From an uncultured bacterium (lineage in GTDB: Bacteria; Bacillota; Clostridia; Oscillospirales; Oscillospiraceae): a stretch of DNA of 64,000 bases. Under the pieces are notes generated by a model. The model did no database searches. It had not been told where the DNA came from and saw only the letters and a program-made list of their open reading frames with translations. Positions 50,068 through 59,968 of the stretch are shown in pieces (within the stretch, counting starts at the first letter, position 1; every line of letters begins with the position of its first letter). Location of the stretch: assembly GCA_947073515.1 (NCBI GenBank), contig CAMTMC010000008.1, positions 1 through 64,000 on the forward strand, written 5' to 3'. A program made the position numbers and the translations under genes.

Positions 50068-51825
50068 ATGTCCGAAGAAAACATCTATACCTTTGAAAAC
50101 CCCGAATACCGCCAGACCTACTGGCACACCTGCTCCCACGTGATGGCCCAGGCCGTCAAGCGCCTGTGGCCCGAGGCCAAATTGGCCATCGGCCCCTCCA
50201 TTGACGAGGGCTGGTACTACGACATGGACGTGCCCTTCCCCTTCACCCCGGAGCATTTGGAGCAGATCGAGGCCGAGATGCGGAAAATCTGCAAAGAGAA
50301 GCTGAAGCTGGAGCGCTTCGAGCTCCCCCGGGCGGAGGCCATCCAATTCATGGAGGAGAAGGGCGAGCCCTACAAGGTGGAGCTCATCAACGACCTGCCC
50401 GAGGACGCCGCCATCTCCTTCTACAAGCAGGGGGAGTTCACCGACCTGTGCGCCGGCCCCCACCTGGACTCCACCGGCCGGATCAAGGGCAACGCCCTGA
50501 AGCTCACCGCCTGCAACGCCGCCTACTGGCGGGGGGACTCCAACCGGGAGACCCTCCAGCGGATCTACGGCGTCGCCTTCCCCAAGAAGGACGAGCTGGA
50601 CGAGTACCTGGCCCGGATTGAGGAGGCCAAGAAGCGGGACCACCGCCGCCTGGGCAAGGAGCTGGGCCTGTACCTGCTGATGGACGAGGGCCCCGGCTTC
50701 CCCTTCTTCCTGCCCAAGGGCATGACCCTGAAAAACACCCTGCTGGACTACTGGCGCCAGGTCCACAAGAAGTACGGCTATGTGGAGATCTCCACCCCCA
50801 TCATGCTCAACCGCCAGCTGTGGGAGCGCTCCGGCCACTGGGACCACTATAAAAACAACATGTACACCACCGTCATTGACGAGACCGACTTCGCCGTCAA
50901 GCCCATGAACTGCCCCGGCGGTATGCTGGTGTACGCCAGCGAGCCCCACTCCTACCGGGAGCTGCCCCTGCGGGTAGGGGAGATCGGCCTGGTCCACCGC
51001 CACGAGCTGTCCGGCGCCCTCCACGGCCTGTTCCGGGTGCGCTGCTTCAGCCAGGACGACGCCCACGTGTTTATGACCCGGGAGCAGATGCAGGACGTGA
51101 TCCAGGAGACTGTCCGCCTGTTTGACGAGGTGTACTCCACCTTCGGCCTGAGCTACACCATCGAGCTGTCCACCATGCCCGAGGACCACATCGGCACTGT
51201 GGAGGAGTGGGAGAAGAACCAGGACATCCTCAAGCAGGCCATCACCGCCATGGGCAAGGACTACGTCATCAACGAGGGGGACGGCGCCTTCTACGGCCCC
51301 AAGCTGGACTTCCATCTGGCCGACTCCCTGGGCCGCACCTGGCAGTGCGGCACCATCCAGCTGGACAGCCAGCTCCCCGAGCGCTTTGAGCTGGAGTACA
51401 CCGGCGAGGACGGCCAGAAGCACCGCCCCGTGATGATCCACCGGGTGGTGCTGGGCTCCATCGAGCGGTTCATCGGCGTGATTACCGAGCACTTCGCCGG
51501 GGCGTTCCCCGCCTGGTTATCTCCCGTGCAGGTGAAGGTCCTGCCCGTCACCGACCGGGCCGCCGGGTACGCCGGGGAGATCTCCGCCCAGCTGGACGCC
51601 CAGGGCTTCCGGGTGGAGGTGGACGGCCGCAACGAGAAGATCGGCAAAAAGATCCGGGAGGCCACCCTGGAGAAGATCCCCTATATGCTGGTGGTGGGCG
51701 ACCGGGACCTGGAAAACGGCACCGTCTCCGTCCGGCACCGCTCCGGCGAGGATCTGGGGGCCATGCCCCTGGCCGAGTTCGCCAAGCTGCTGGCTGGCGA
51801 GGTAGCGGATAAGACCATCAAATAA
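50068..51825 (+). CDS. thrS: Threonyl-tRNA synthetase
   Basis: YWHTCSHVMAQAVKRLWPEAKLAIGP, MNCPGGMLVYASEPHSYRELPLR, RCFSQDDAHVFM. Confidence 0.98.
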   Translation: MSEENIYTFENPEYRQTYWHTCSHVMAQAVKRLWPEAKLAIGPSIDEGWYYDMDVPFPFTPEHLEQIEAEMRKICKEKLKLERFELPRAEAIQFMEEKGEPYKVELINDLPEDAAISFYKQGEFTDLCAGPHLDSTGRIKGNALKLTACNAAYWRGDSNRETLQRIYGVAFPKKDELDEYLARIEEAKKRDHRRLGKELGLYLLMDEGPGFPFFLPKGMTLKNTLLDYWRQVHKKYGYVEISTPIMLNRQLWERSGHWDHYKNNMYTTVIDETDFAVKPMNCPGGMLVYASEPHSYRELPLRVGEIGLVHRHELSGALHGLFRVRCFSQDDAHVFMTREQMQDVIQETVRLFDEVYSTFGLSYTIELSTMPEDHIGTVEEWEKNQDILKQAITAMGKDYVINEGDGAFYGPKLDFHLADSLGRTWQCGTIQLDSQLPERFELEYTGEDGQKHRPVMIHRVVLGSIERFIGVITEHFAGAFPAWLSPVQVKVLPVTDRAAGYAGEISAQLDAQGFRVEVDGRNEKIGKKIREATLEKIPYMLVVGDRDLENGTVSVRHRSGEDLGAMPLAEFAKLLAGEVADKTIK

Positions 51826-51922
51826 CCCGAAAAAGCTCACACCCGCCGAAAAATTTGCGTTTCGGCGGGTGTTGTTTTATCAAGGATTGTCTAATCAATC
51901 TGAGTTTAGCGGAGGGAACCCA

Positions 51923-52321
51923 ATGGATTGCATATTTTGCGAAATCGCCGCTGGCCGGTTACCATGTATGAAAGTATATGAGGATACACATACATTGGTG
52001 TTTATGGACAGCGCGGAAGATGTTGATGGCCATATGATCGCGATTCCCAAAAAGCATATCGGAAATATTTTTGATTGCGACGCTGATAGCCTGAGCCATT
52101 TGATGTTCACAGTAAAAAAGGTCTCAAACCACTGTGTTAATCATTGCAATTATAACGGTATAAATCTATTGCACGCCAGTGACGCAAGCGCGGGACAATC
52201 CGTCCCTCATTTCCACATTCATATGATTCCAAGGCGAATCAACGATGGGATTGACGCATGGCCTAAGTTTGAGGGAGCGAAAGCGGAAACAGCGGAGATC
52301 TGGAAAAAAATAAAACTGTAA
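51923..52321 (+). CDS. HIT family protein
   Basis: MDCIFCEIAAGRLPCMKVYEDTHTLVFMD...SVPHFHIHMIPR (HxHxH motif). Confidence 0.93.
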   Translation: MDCIFCEIAAGRLPCMKVYEDTHTLVFMDSAEDVDGHMIAIPKKHIGNIFDCDADSLSHLMFTVKKVSNHCVNHCNYNGINLLHASDASAGQSVPHFHIHMIPRRINDGIDAWPKFEGAKAETAEIWKKIKL

Positions 52322-52445
52322 ATTCAAATTTATCTTTCAAATCCTCTTAAAATCCTGATACATCAAGGTTTCCACTGATTGAATGTTCAAGCCTTATGTA
52401 ATTTCCCTTGTTTTTGCCCTTGCAGGCCGAAACAAGGGAAACTTT

Positions 52446-53744
52446 TTACTCCCCGCAGACTACCTTATCCAGCAGTCGGGCGGAGGTACGCTTGGCCTCC
52501 CTCGTGGCGTGGGCGTAAATGTTCATCGTGGTACTGACGTCGGCGTGTCCCAGCAGCTCCTGTACGTCCTTGGGCGCCGCCCCGTTAGACAGCAGATTGC
52601 TCGTGAACGTGTGTCTGAGCATATGGAAATGAAAATCCTCCAGCCCCGGAACTTTCTTCTTCGCCTGACGGCACATGATACCCACCGTCCCCGGCGTTTC
52701 AATGGCCCCGTCAGGACGGAGACAGACAAAGGACAGCTCCCTATACCCCTCCGGCACGCCTGCCGTCCTGGGCAGGGTGTAGACCTCATAATAGGCCCGG
52801 TCTTTCTCCCTGACCTCGGTGCAGTAGTTCAGGCTGTAAAGCTCCCCATAGCGCAGGCGGTTCCCGATCTGCTCCTTTTTGGCCCTCCGCAGGATCGCCG
52901 CCAGCGTGTCGCAGAAGTCCACGGTTCGGACTTTCTTCCGCTTGGTGGCCCCGATCTCCGTCTTGTGCCTCGCCCCGTTATAGCGGATGCTCCGCCGCAC
53001 CGTGAGGTACTGTTCGTCCAGGTTGACGTCCTGCCAGGTGAGGGCGCAGACCTCGCCAATGCGAAGCCCGGTGTAGTAGGCAATCTGAATGGGCAGCAGG
53101 GCCGGGTTGTCTTTCTTTTTCAGAAAGTCCTCCAACGCCCGGAACTGTTCATGGGTGAGGGTGGGCACAGCAGGGGCGTCCCCGTCCTCCTGGGAGAACA
53201 GCTCGTATTCCTCTTTCTTCCCCCGCCAGACCACATACTGCATGGGGTTGAAGCTGATGAGCCGCTTGGGGAACACCGCAAAGCGGAACGCCCCTTGCAG
53301 AACTGCCGAATACTGCCGTAAGTACCCTTTGCTGAGCGCCTTTGCCGCTGTGCTGTCTGGGTTTGTCCCGCCGAAGCTGAGAAGGTCGATGTAGGCTTGC
53401 AGATGGTCGGGGGTGACGCTTTTCAGCTTGCGGTTGCCGATGGGGTGCCGCTTGATACGGTTGACCGTTCCCTGATAGGCCATTACGGTGCCGTTGCTGA
53501 GATTTCCAGGCTTCAATTCTTCCTCTACCCACATATCCAACAGTTGGCCCACGGTGGCGTTCTCAGACTTTGTCACGAACTTTTTCGCCTCGTAATCCTC
53601 CATCGCCTTGCGGAGCAGGGCCTCCGTTTCGGACTTGCTCTCCGTCCCGGCGAACTCCTGCTGTACCTGCCGCCCGCTCTCGTCCTCCACATAGAAACGG
53701 TAGTACCACTTTTTGCCCTTTTTGCGTACAGAACCTTTTGCCAT
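52446..53744 (-). CDS. int: Tyrosine-type site-specific integrase
   Basis: [60 protein letters not shown] catalytic motifs. Confidence 0.95.
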   Translation of the reverse strand: MAKGSVRKKGKKWYYRFYVEDESGRQVQQEFAGTESKSETEALLRKAMEDYEAKKFVTKSENATVGQLLDMWVEEELKPGNLSNGTVMAYQGTVNRIKRHPIGNRKLKSVTPDHLQAYIDLLSFGGTNPDSTAAKALSKGYLRQYSAVLQGAFRFAVFPKRLISFNPMQYVVWRGKKEEYELFSQEDGDAPAVPTLTHEQFRALEDFLKKKDNPALLPIQIAYYTGLRIGEVCALTWQDVNLDEQYLTVRRSIRYNGARHKTEIGATKRKKVRTVDFCDTLAAILRRAKKEQIGNRLRYGELYSLNYCTEVREKDRAYYEVYTLPRTAGVPEGYRELSFVCLRPDGAIETPGTVGIMCRQAKKKVPGLEDFHFHMLRHTFTSNLLSNGAAPKDVQELLGHADVSTTMNIYAHATREAKRTSARLLDKVVCGE

Positions 53745-53810
53745 AGATAAAATACTCCTTTCTATCCGTGGCAATCGGGCCTGTGACGTATGATGTGCGC
53801 TGTTATGTTG

Positions 53811-54494
53811 TCAAGGTGCCACGGAATCGTTGGCGGCGTTCAGCCGCACCTGAGCGTCATGCAGGATGTTATACAGGTAAACTGTATCAACCCTGGTACG
53901 CCCTTTGTCGAAGATATGTAGCAGCCCATCCAGGAACCGCTTCATATCCTCAATAGGAGCTTCCATCTCCCGGCGATAGACCGGCACGATGATGTCGTCA
54001 ACGTGGATGGTGTACTGCTGGATGGATTTTTTGAGGGCTTCATCTTCGGCCAGCCGGTCGATCTCGTTCAGCGTCCTGCCGTAGTGCTGGGCGGTGATGG
54101 AGAACAGGTCGATCAGCAAGCACAGCGTAGACGTAAGGAACCGCTGCTGAATTTCCGGCTGTACCGTCTTAGCCACAGCGTCCAAGAAACTGTTCAGATG
54201 GTCTAAAACCTCGCCCTCGCAAATGGTTCGGCCATCCTCGTCTTTGATTTCCTTTTCCTCAGACAGACCCGCGAGCCATTCCGGGGTGGTTTGCAGGGCG
54301 TCCGCCAAACCGTTGATAATCATTCTACGGTTGGGATTGACCCCATCCGTTTCGTACCGCTGGATGGTGGACTTGTTGACCCCCACCCGCCGCCCAAGCT
54401 CCGGCATGGAGATACCGATCTCGTTTCTGCGCTCTTTGATACGTTTACCGACATCTTTTGGAGTAAGCATTTCTGCGTTGTCCAAGAAGTTCAC
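53811..54494 (-). CDS. XRE-family transcriptional regulator
   Basis: GKRIKERRNEIGISMPELGRRVGVNKSTIQRYETDGVNPNRRMIINGLADALQTTPEWL. Confidence 0.9.
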   Translation of the reverse strand: MNFLDNAEMLTPKDVGKRIKERRNEIGISMPELGRRVGVNKSTIQRYETDGVNPNRRMIINGLADALQTTPEWLAGLSEEKEIKDEDGRTICEGEVLDHLNSFLDAVAKTVQPEIQQRFLTSTLCLLIDLFSITAQHYGRTLNEIDRLAEDEALKKSIQQYTIHVDDIIVPVYRREMEAPIEDMKRFLDGLLHIFDKGRTRVDTVYLYNILHDAQVRLNAANDSVAP

Positions 54495-54667
54495 CTCCTA
54501 TCGAGTATGAGTATAACACAGTCAGATCTGAACTGCAACCCTATTTTTCATATATTTTCAAAAATATTTTTTGAAACGCCTTAAAACGAGTTGACAAACA
54601 GCGGCAGTTTAAGTATAATAACGGTGTTGCAGTTGCAAAACAAGTGCAATAGAAGGAGGCGTGCAGA

Positions 54668-54883
54668 ATGAACGCAGTTAAAATGGGGCTGACCATCGAG
54701 GAAGCCGCCGAGTGTACGGGCATTGGGCGGAACACCATGCGGAAGCTGGTGGACTGGGGCAAGCTGCCGGTGCTGAAAGTGGGCCGCAAGGCCATCATCC
54801 GCCGGGACACGCTGGAGCGGTTCATGGCCGTGAACCAGGGGCGGAACCTGCTCCGGGAGGGTGACGTCCGCAGGGTCGAGTGA
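54668..54883 (+). CDS. Excisionase-type (MerR-like helix-turn-helix) DNA-binding protein
   Basis: MGLTIEEAAECTGIGRNTMRKLVDWGKLPVLKVGRKAIIRRDTLERFM. Confidence 0.88.
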   Translation: MNAVKMGLTIEEAAECTGIGRNTMRKLVDWGKLPVLKVGRKAIIRRDTLERFMAVNQGRNLLREGDVRRVE

Positions 54884-54984
54884 ACTTCCTCCAAAAATTC
54901 ACCGGCTGAAAAGGACAGCCGAGGCAGCGGGGACGCACCCGCAAAATACATCGGGGCGGAAGTGGTACAGTCTTAGCAAGCAAC

Positions 54985-55004
54985 GTATTGTGATATCACA
55001 ATAC
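54985..55004. repeat. Perfect 20-bp palindrome, candidate part of oriT/relaxosome or operator site
   Basis: GTATTGTGATATCACAATAC, immediately upstream of MobC-like gene. Confidence 0.6.
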
Positions 55005-55027
55005 AGCTTGACAGGGGTTCCACCCCT

Positions 55028-55369
55028 ATGACCCCGGAGAAAGGAGAATCCATGCGAAGCAGAACCAACCAAATCATCATCCGCCTGTCTGACGAGGAGC
55101 TGGCCGACCTCAACGAAAAGGTCAGCAGGGTACGGGGTTCCCGTGAGCGGTTCATCCGGCAGTGTATCAGCGGCGCTGCCATCCGGGAGGCCCCCTCCGT
55201 TGACGTGCCGAAGCTGATCTATGAAGTCCGCAGGGTGGGGGCCAGTCTCAACCGTATCCTCATCGTTGCCAACGCCAAAGGCCTGCTGGAAGTGCCGGAA
55301 CTCCGCAGGGCGATGGAGCGGAACCGGGAATTAGAAGTACGTATCGTGGATGCCTACACGAAGGACTGA
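55028..55369 (+). CDS. MobC-like mobilisation (relaxosome accessory) protein
   Basis: RTNQIIIRLSDEELADLNEKVSRVRGSRERFIRQCISG...PKLIYEVRRVGASLNRILIVANAKG; alternative start at 55052. Confidence 0.8.
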   Translation: MTPEKGESMRSRTNQIIIRLSDEELADLNEKVSRVRGSRERFIRQCISGAAIREAPSVDVPKLIYEVRRVGASLNRILIVANAKGLLEVPELRRAMERNRELEVRIVDAYTKD

Positions 55370-55434
55370 CTGCTTCTTATATACGCACCGCACAGCCATT
55401 AGGCCATGCGGTGCGTATATAAGAAGCAGTCAGT
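55365..55434. terminator. Very long perfect hairpin overlapping both convergent stop regions
   Basis: ACTGACTGCTTCTTATATACGCACCGCA - 14 nt - TGCGGTGCGTATATAAGAAGCAGTCAGT; 28-bp perfect stem. Confidence 0.8.
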
Positions 55435-56107
55435 TTTCTTCGTCATAAGGAAGGATTAACCAATCCCCTGTTTCTGTAACGCGATAATACTTACTATTTT
55501 CTGTATCAACTTTTATAACTGGGATTATACCGCTGTCCAAAACAGTTCCATCAATATAATAGTGACTTGCCCCATCAAAATAAATATCATGGAATCTTGG
55601 ATTCCCGGATATTTCCGCTGTTCCTATATGTCCCGCGACGATAACCATCTTATCATAAAATCTTCCTGTTTGAGCTGGGTATTTTTCTGTGAATGTAAAA
55701 TCGTCCGTTCCCCATTCCCATAAATCCTCTGCTTCTTCGTCAATGCCGGCATGAACAAATATTGTATTACCCTCGACGTAATATCTTGGCAGGCCTTGCA
55801 TCCACGCTATATACAGATCTTCTTCCGCTTCGCGAGTATAATCATTTTCATCCCCAATTCCACCAATAGGCCATCGGCCATCGCATACCATGTCCTCGTG
55901 ATTTCCAATCAAAGCTATTACTTTATCGGTGCCATACTTATTTTGCAGATGCATGATTTTCTTAAGGACACCATAACTATCAGGGCCATGCACATAATCA
56001 CCCAAAAGGACAATCTTATTATCTCCAGATAGGTCTATCAGCGATAAAGCATATTCAAACGCGTCAAGGCACCCATGTATATCACTCATTGCGTATATGT
56101 ACCCCAT
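55430..56107 (-). CDS. Calcineurin-like metallophosphoesterase (PPP-type)
   Basis: MSDIHGCLDAF, LLGDYVHGPDS, LIGNHEDM motifs. Confidence 0.88.
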   Translation of the reverse strand: MGYIYAMSDIHGCLDAFEYALSLIDLSGDNKIVLLGDYVHGPDSYGVLKKIMHLQNKYGTDKVIALIGNHEDMVCDGRWPIGGIGDENDYTREAEEDLYIAWMQGLPRYYVEGNTIFVHAGIDEEAEDLWEWGTDDFTFTEKYPAQTGRFYDKMVIVAGHIGTAEISGNPRFHDIYFDGASHYYIDGTVLDSGIIPVIKVDTENSKYYRVTETGDWLILPYDEEN

Positions 56108-56125
56108 ATTATATTCTTCACTCCC

Positions 56126-58225
56126 TCAACTGGAAAATCCAATAGGTCTTATCTGTTCCTTATCATACTGCTTAACGATATTTACATCCAAATCAACTTC
56201 CTGAAGCTCAAATAGCTTTTCTCGACCGATTTCTTCTTCCGCCGACTCTGAAATTCTGGTCGCCTGGCGGTTTACAGCTTGCTCGAACAGATTACGAACG
56301 AATCTACCGTTTCCAAATTCGTTTCGAGTACATACTTGCTTAAAAATTTGCTGTGCCTTGGCTTTTGCCTGTGACGTCATCACATACTGCTTATCCAGGA
56401 GCATTTTCTCTAATATTCCCATCAATTCATCTGAACCATAATCAGGAAAGTCAACGTGAAACGCTATTCTGCTTCGCAATCCCTCGTTTTTAGCAAGGAA
56501 TTCTTTCATCTTTCCAGGGTAACCAGCAAAGATAACAATAACATCTCCGCGCTTATTCTCCATTTCCTGGACAATGGTGTTGATTGCTTCGTCACCGTAG
56601 AGCCCGCCTCTATCCTCGACAAGCGAATACGCCTCGTCTATGAATAAAATTCCACCTTGAGCCTGACTGAATTTTTCCTTGACAATCTGTGCTGTCCACC
56701 CTACATATTTACCTACAAGGTCTGCCCTCCCACACTCGATAAAAGCTCCTGTTTTCAAGATGCCGTTCTCTTTGAGAATTTCTGCAAGCAGGCGAGCAAC
56801 CGTTGTTTTTGCTGTTCCAGGGTTACCTGTAAAAATCATATGTCTTGTAACGGCTTCCTTGGAATCATAATATTTGCTTCGTAGTTTCTGAATTTTGTAC
56901 GCAGCAATAATATCCTTTATTATTATTTTGATTTCTGACAGACCCACCATACTCTGCAACTCATCGAAAGCAGAGCCCTTTTTCTGAATGGCTTTGTCGA
57001 TTTGAAGAGTCTGGCTGTAGCTGTACGCGCTATAGACCCGATCTTTGAGACGAGCTTTCCTCCACTGGTTAAATTTGGTACGAACTTCTGTAGCTGAGTA
57101 AAACTTCCCCGGTTCAAAGACAACATCATTTTCAAAAAAACGTTGTATATTTGAGTCCACTAAAAGGGTTAAGAAATAAGCTAATGCCTGCCTTGCATTG
57201 CCAACGCCCTCTTGGATTTCGATGATATCCAGTTCTTCGTCAATTTTTCCTAAAAGCTGCTTGGCAAAACCCGGATGACTTGAATTCTCAACGAAAAAGA
57301 ACAGAATATTCCCGGAGAATTCTTTGATGTACTCTGCCAGCATATCGGATATCTGATGATACTGTGAGGCATACTCCTGCTCTGTCGCAACGTCTCCATT
57401 TAAAACAATTTCGACTACGGAATTTTGAGAGCACTTGAATAGTTTAGAAATATTGTCTTTGTCCCATCGTTTATCCTCAATAGCATCTATCTTTGTAATC
57501 CGGCGGCTCAGTAGTCTTTTGTTCAGATAGAGACAGTTTACTAAAAAGTCTATCATCTCATCGGCAATAATATCCGCCTTGACCGATAACTTGTAGTGTA
57601 CCGGAATGCCGAAAAAGAGCTTCTTTGAGTGCTTTCCACAGAAAATCCGATCTAATTCCTGCATCATAGAGCTGTCAGGCAATAGTTTTTTTGCGGCCGC
57701 TTTTGCTGATGCCTTATTTGTCACGGTGGACTCATAGGCCAAACGGTCTGAGACTTTATAACCATAATCATATTTTGTAAAATCTGTAAAAAACTGCTTA
57801 GTACACGCTTCCCTTACCCGTGTGTCATACATCTCATGGCGCTGTATCGCACGGTTGAAGTCGGTCACGGTGATTTCTTGGATCAGGGCCAATGTTATGT
57901 CCGTCTGGATGGGGAGGCGTTGCCAAGCCTGCTGAATATCAGTTTCAACTTCAATCGTGCCCTTTTCAGCACCCGATGGCGTATACGCCACATATGCGAG
58001 AATCGTCGATGGGGTGCTAATTTCTGCAATCTGCATCAAAAATGATTGCTGCTCCTCAAAGATATCCAAAAGGATGGTATTCAGGCGCTCAAGGCAGCTT
58101 GTCCGCCTTTTGAATACACTTCCTTCTTGCTCGTCGTCTTTAAAAACAGGAGAAGAAGAAACTACCTCGATATGATATATTATCACGTTAAGGAGCCCCC
58201 TTTTCTGCTGAAATCTGCTTACCAA
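56126..58225 (-). CDS. AAA+ ATPase, C-terminal SpoVK/CbbX-like domain with about 430-aa unassigned N-terminus
   Basis: Walker A GNPGTAKTT, Walker B GGILFIDEAYSL, FAGYPGKMKEFLAKNEGLRSRI. Confidence 0.88.
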   Translation of the reverse strand: MVSRFQQKRGLLNVIIYHIEVVSSSPVFKDDEQEGSVFKRRTSCLERLNTILLDIFEEQQSFLMQIAEISTPSTILAYVAYTPSGAEKGTIEVETDIQQAWQRLPIQTDITLALIQEITVTDFNRAIQRHEMYDTRVREACTKQFFTDFTKYDYGYKVSDRLAYESTVTNKASAKAAAKKLLPDSSMMQELDRIFCGKHSKKLFFGIPVHYKLSVKADIIADEMIDFLVNCLYLNKRLLSRRITKIDAIEDKRWDKDNISKLFKCSQNSVVEIVLNGDVATEQEYASQYHQISDMLAEYIKEFSGNILFFFVENSSHPGFAKQLLGKIDEELDIIEIQEGVGNARQALAYFLTLLVDSNIQRFFENDVVFEPGKFYSATEVRTKFNQWRKARLKDRVYSAYSYSQTLQIDKAIQKKGSAFDELQSMVGLSEIKIIIKDIIAAYKIQKLRSKYYDSKEAVTRHMIFTGNPGTAKTTVARLLAEILKENGILKTGAFIECGRADLVGKYVGWTAQIVKEKFSQAQGGILFIDEAYSLVEDRGGLYGDEAINTIVQEMENKRGDVIVIFAGYPGKMKEFLAKNEGLRSRIAFHVDFPDYGSDELMGILEKMLLDKQYVMTSQAKAKAQQIFKQVCTRNEFGNGRFVRNLFEQAVNRQATRISESAEEEIGREKLFELQEVDLDVNIVKQYDKEQIRPIGFSS

Positions 58226-58782
58226 AGGCCAAAATCTTTGTTATCCACGTATCCATCTTTTCTGAGCTGCTGAAGGTACAGCAGCGCGGTATTACAATCC
58301 CATATGCCACCCGCCTGCATGACAAGTGGGATATGCAAATCATAAAAATGCGCCAATGGAACATCAAAGAGCTGTGTGGCGATTTCTTCTGGATCGCTTT
58401 CAAGCATAGCTTCTTTAAAAATGAACTCGTAAGCTAAGTCCAAATTCTTTATATCGACCCAGAATCTGCCTAACGCTGACCCCCTGTAAAGCTCCCGGTT
58501 GGCCTCGTTGACAAGACCAAGAAAGTGCCCTGCGGTCTGCTCCGTTAAGATGCGCGGACTAGGGAAGAGGAGGGCCCGGACGGCATTTTCCTCGCACTGG
58601 ATGGACAGCTGGAGCGGAAGGGGCGGAGCCACGGGACTGTCCAGCTCGCTGAACAGGTGGAATCGCTCCCGTGGCGCGGCCAGGGAGATAATCTTTGGGG
58701 TGGAGCCCATCACTTGCAAGCCCAGCTCCGCGGATCTGCGCCTGACGATCTTCTCCAGCGTGTCAAGATTTTTCTCTTTCAT
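58219..58782 (-). CDS. Hypothetical protein
   Basis: MKEKNLDTLEKIVRRRSAELGL...; 7-nt overlap with the AAA+ gene. Confidence 0.65.
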   Translation of the reverse strand: MKEKNLDTLEKIVRRRSAELGLQVMGSTPKIISLAAPRERFHLFSELDSPVAPPLPLQLSIQCEENAVRALLFPSPRILTEQTAGHFLGLVNEANRELYRGSALGRFWVDIKNLDLAYEFIFKEAMLESDPEEIATQLFDVPLAHFYDLHIPLVMQAGGIWDCNTALLYLQQLRKDGYVDNKDFGLW

Positions 58783-58801
58783 GGGACGGCCTCCCTTCCC
58801 G

Positions 58802-59506
58802 TTAGGCTGTCCGCAGCGCAAGCAACTCCGCTCGCCGCCGCAGAATTGCAATGTAGTTGTCCAAGAGTTGGTCGAGCTGGATGTCTTTGGGGCTGTGCCT
58901 GCATGGGCTGCCAGTCCCAGCGAGGTCGAGGATGTTCCTCTGTTCAATAGTTTCAGCAGCGAAGAAAGGCTCCAAGTTCTCCTTGTGCAGCCAACTTTGC
59001 AGGGCTTCTTCATCCTGGGCATACGAAAACAAATCGTACAGGAAGTGAGGCATATAGTCGTAGTAAGGCTTGCCTCCCCGGAGAGTGTTCCAGCTGCGCT
59101 TGGGCAGCAGCATGACATTGAACCGCTGCTGGCCAAGCGCAAAAAGGGTGGATAGCTTCCGCGTGAGTTCCGAGTCCGGAAGGAAGTTGTCAATGCGTTC
59201 GATCATGTTGTTCAGGAAGCCTGTGTGATCCTTGAGCCCAATTCCTTTGGGCTTCAGTTCCGCGTAATCGAGCTCTCTCCACAGCTGCCAAGCCGGCGTG
59301 TCGAAGCAATTCAGCGTATATCGCAAGGGTAGCCAAAGCGATATTATTGTGTCTGCCTGGAGATTGCCTCCACTAAGGACGCAGTCAAGATCGTGAGTAC
59401 GACGGTATTCGTCGTCTCTCTTCCCGGCGTAATCGCGCCAATATTTTAGCTTCGCAATGATTGGCTCTAAGAAAGTAGCCCTTTCCCCAATATAATGGTA
59501 AGCCAT
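58802..59506 (-). CDS. Hypothetical protein
   Basis: 234-aa ORF MAYHYIGERATFLEPIIAKLKYWRDYAGKRDDEYRRTHDLDCV...; same strand and tight spacing in operon. Confidence 0.65.
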   Translation of the reverse strand: MAYHYIGERATFLEPIIAKLKYWRDYAGKRDDEYRRTHDLDCVLSGGNLQADTIISLWLPLRYTLNCFDTPAWQLWRELDYAELKPKGIGLKDHTGFLNNMIERIDNFLPDSELTRKLSTLFALGQQRFNVMLLPKRSWNTLRGGKPYYDYMPHFLYDLFSYAQDEEALQSWLHKENLEPFFAAETIEQRNILDLAGTGSPCRHSPKDIQLDQLLDNYIAILRRRAELLALRTA

Positions 59507-59542
59507 TTTGTAAATTCCCTTATTATCTCAGATTGAATAGGT

Positions 59543-59905
59543 TCAACTTATCCGTTTATAAATGGTGATCTTCCCCTTTGTAGCTGAAACAACCTTAAAG
59601 CGAGGATCGCTACGAATCTTAGCGGACAGCTGCTTGGCCATAATCATTTTTTCGCTCCTAGAGAGAGAAGGCCACTCCTTATCCAGCAACGCTGAAACAA
59701 TGAACTGCCTATCTGGCTTAACCTCTTCTAAGACCTGAAACATCTTGGATATAAGTTCGTTGATTGGAAAGGTATTTTTTTTGCTGTCCAGAGAAAGCAT
59801 TACGCAATAATGCTGATAAGCAGAAAGGGAAAAACCCAATTTTTGCGCCTCTCGAGAAATAAGTTTGCAATCTTCGTCCGAATAGTTACTGTATATGCGT
59901 TTCAT
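59543..59905 (-). CDS. Hypothetical small protein with possible ribbon-helix-helix-like N-terminus
   Basis: MKRIYSNYSDEDCKLISREAQKLGFSLSAYQHYCVMLSL; first gene after the operon promoter. Confidence 0.6.
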   Translation of the reverse strand: MKRIYSNYSDEDCKLISREAQKLGFSLSAYQHYCVMLSLDSKKNTFPINELISKMFQVLEEVKPDRQFIVSALLDKEWPSLSRSEKMIMAKQLSAKIRSDPRFKVVSATKGKITIYKRIS

Positions 59906-59930
59906 GATAAACGGCCCCCTCATTTGAAAA

Positions 59931-59968
59931 AGTAGGTGCTACAATACCTTGACATTGTAGCACCTACT
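59931..59968 (-). promoter_or_regulatory. Candidate operator: perfect 15-bp inverted repeat overlapping the -10 box
   Basis: AGTAGGTGCTACAAT - accttgac - ATTGTAGCACCTACT. Confidence 0.75.

Noticed and set aside
50020-51492. 490-aa minus-strand ORF
   Set aside because: Antisense shadow of thrS
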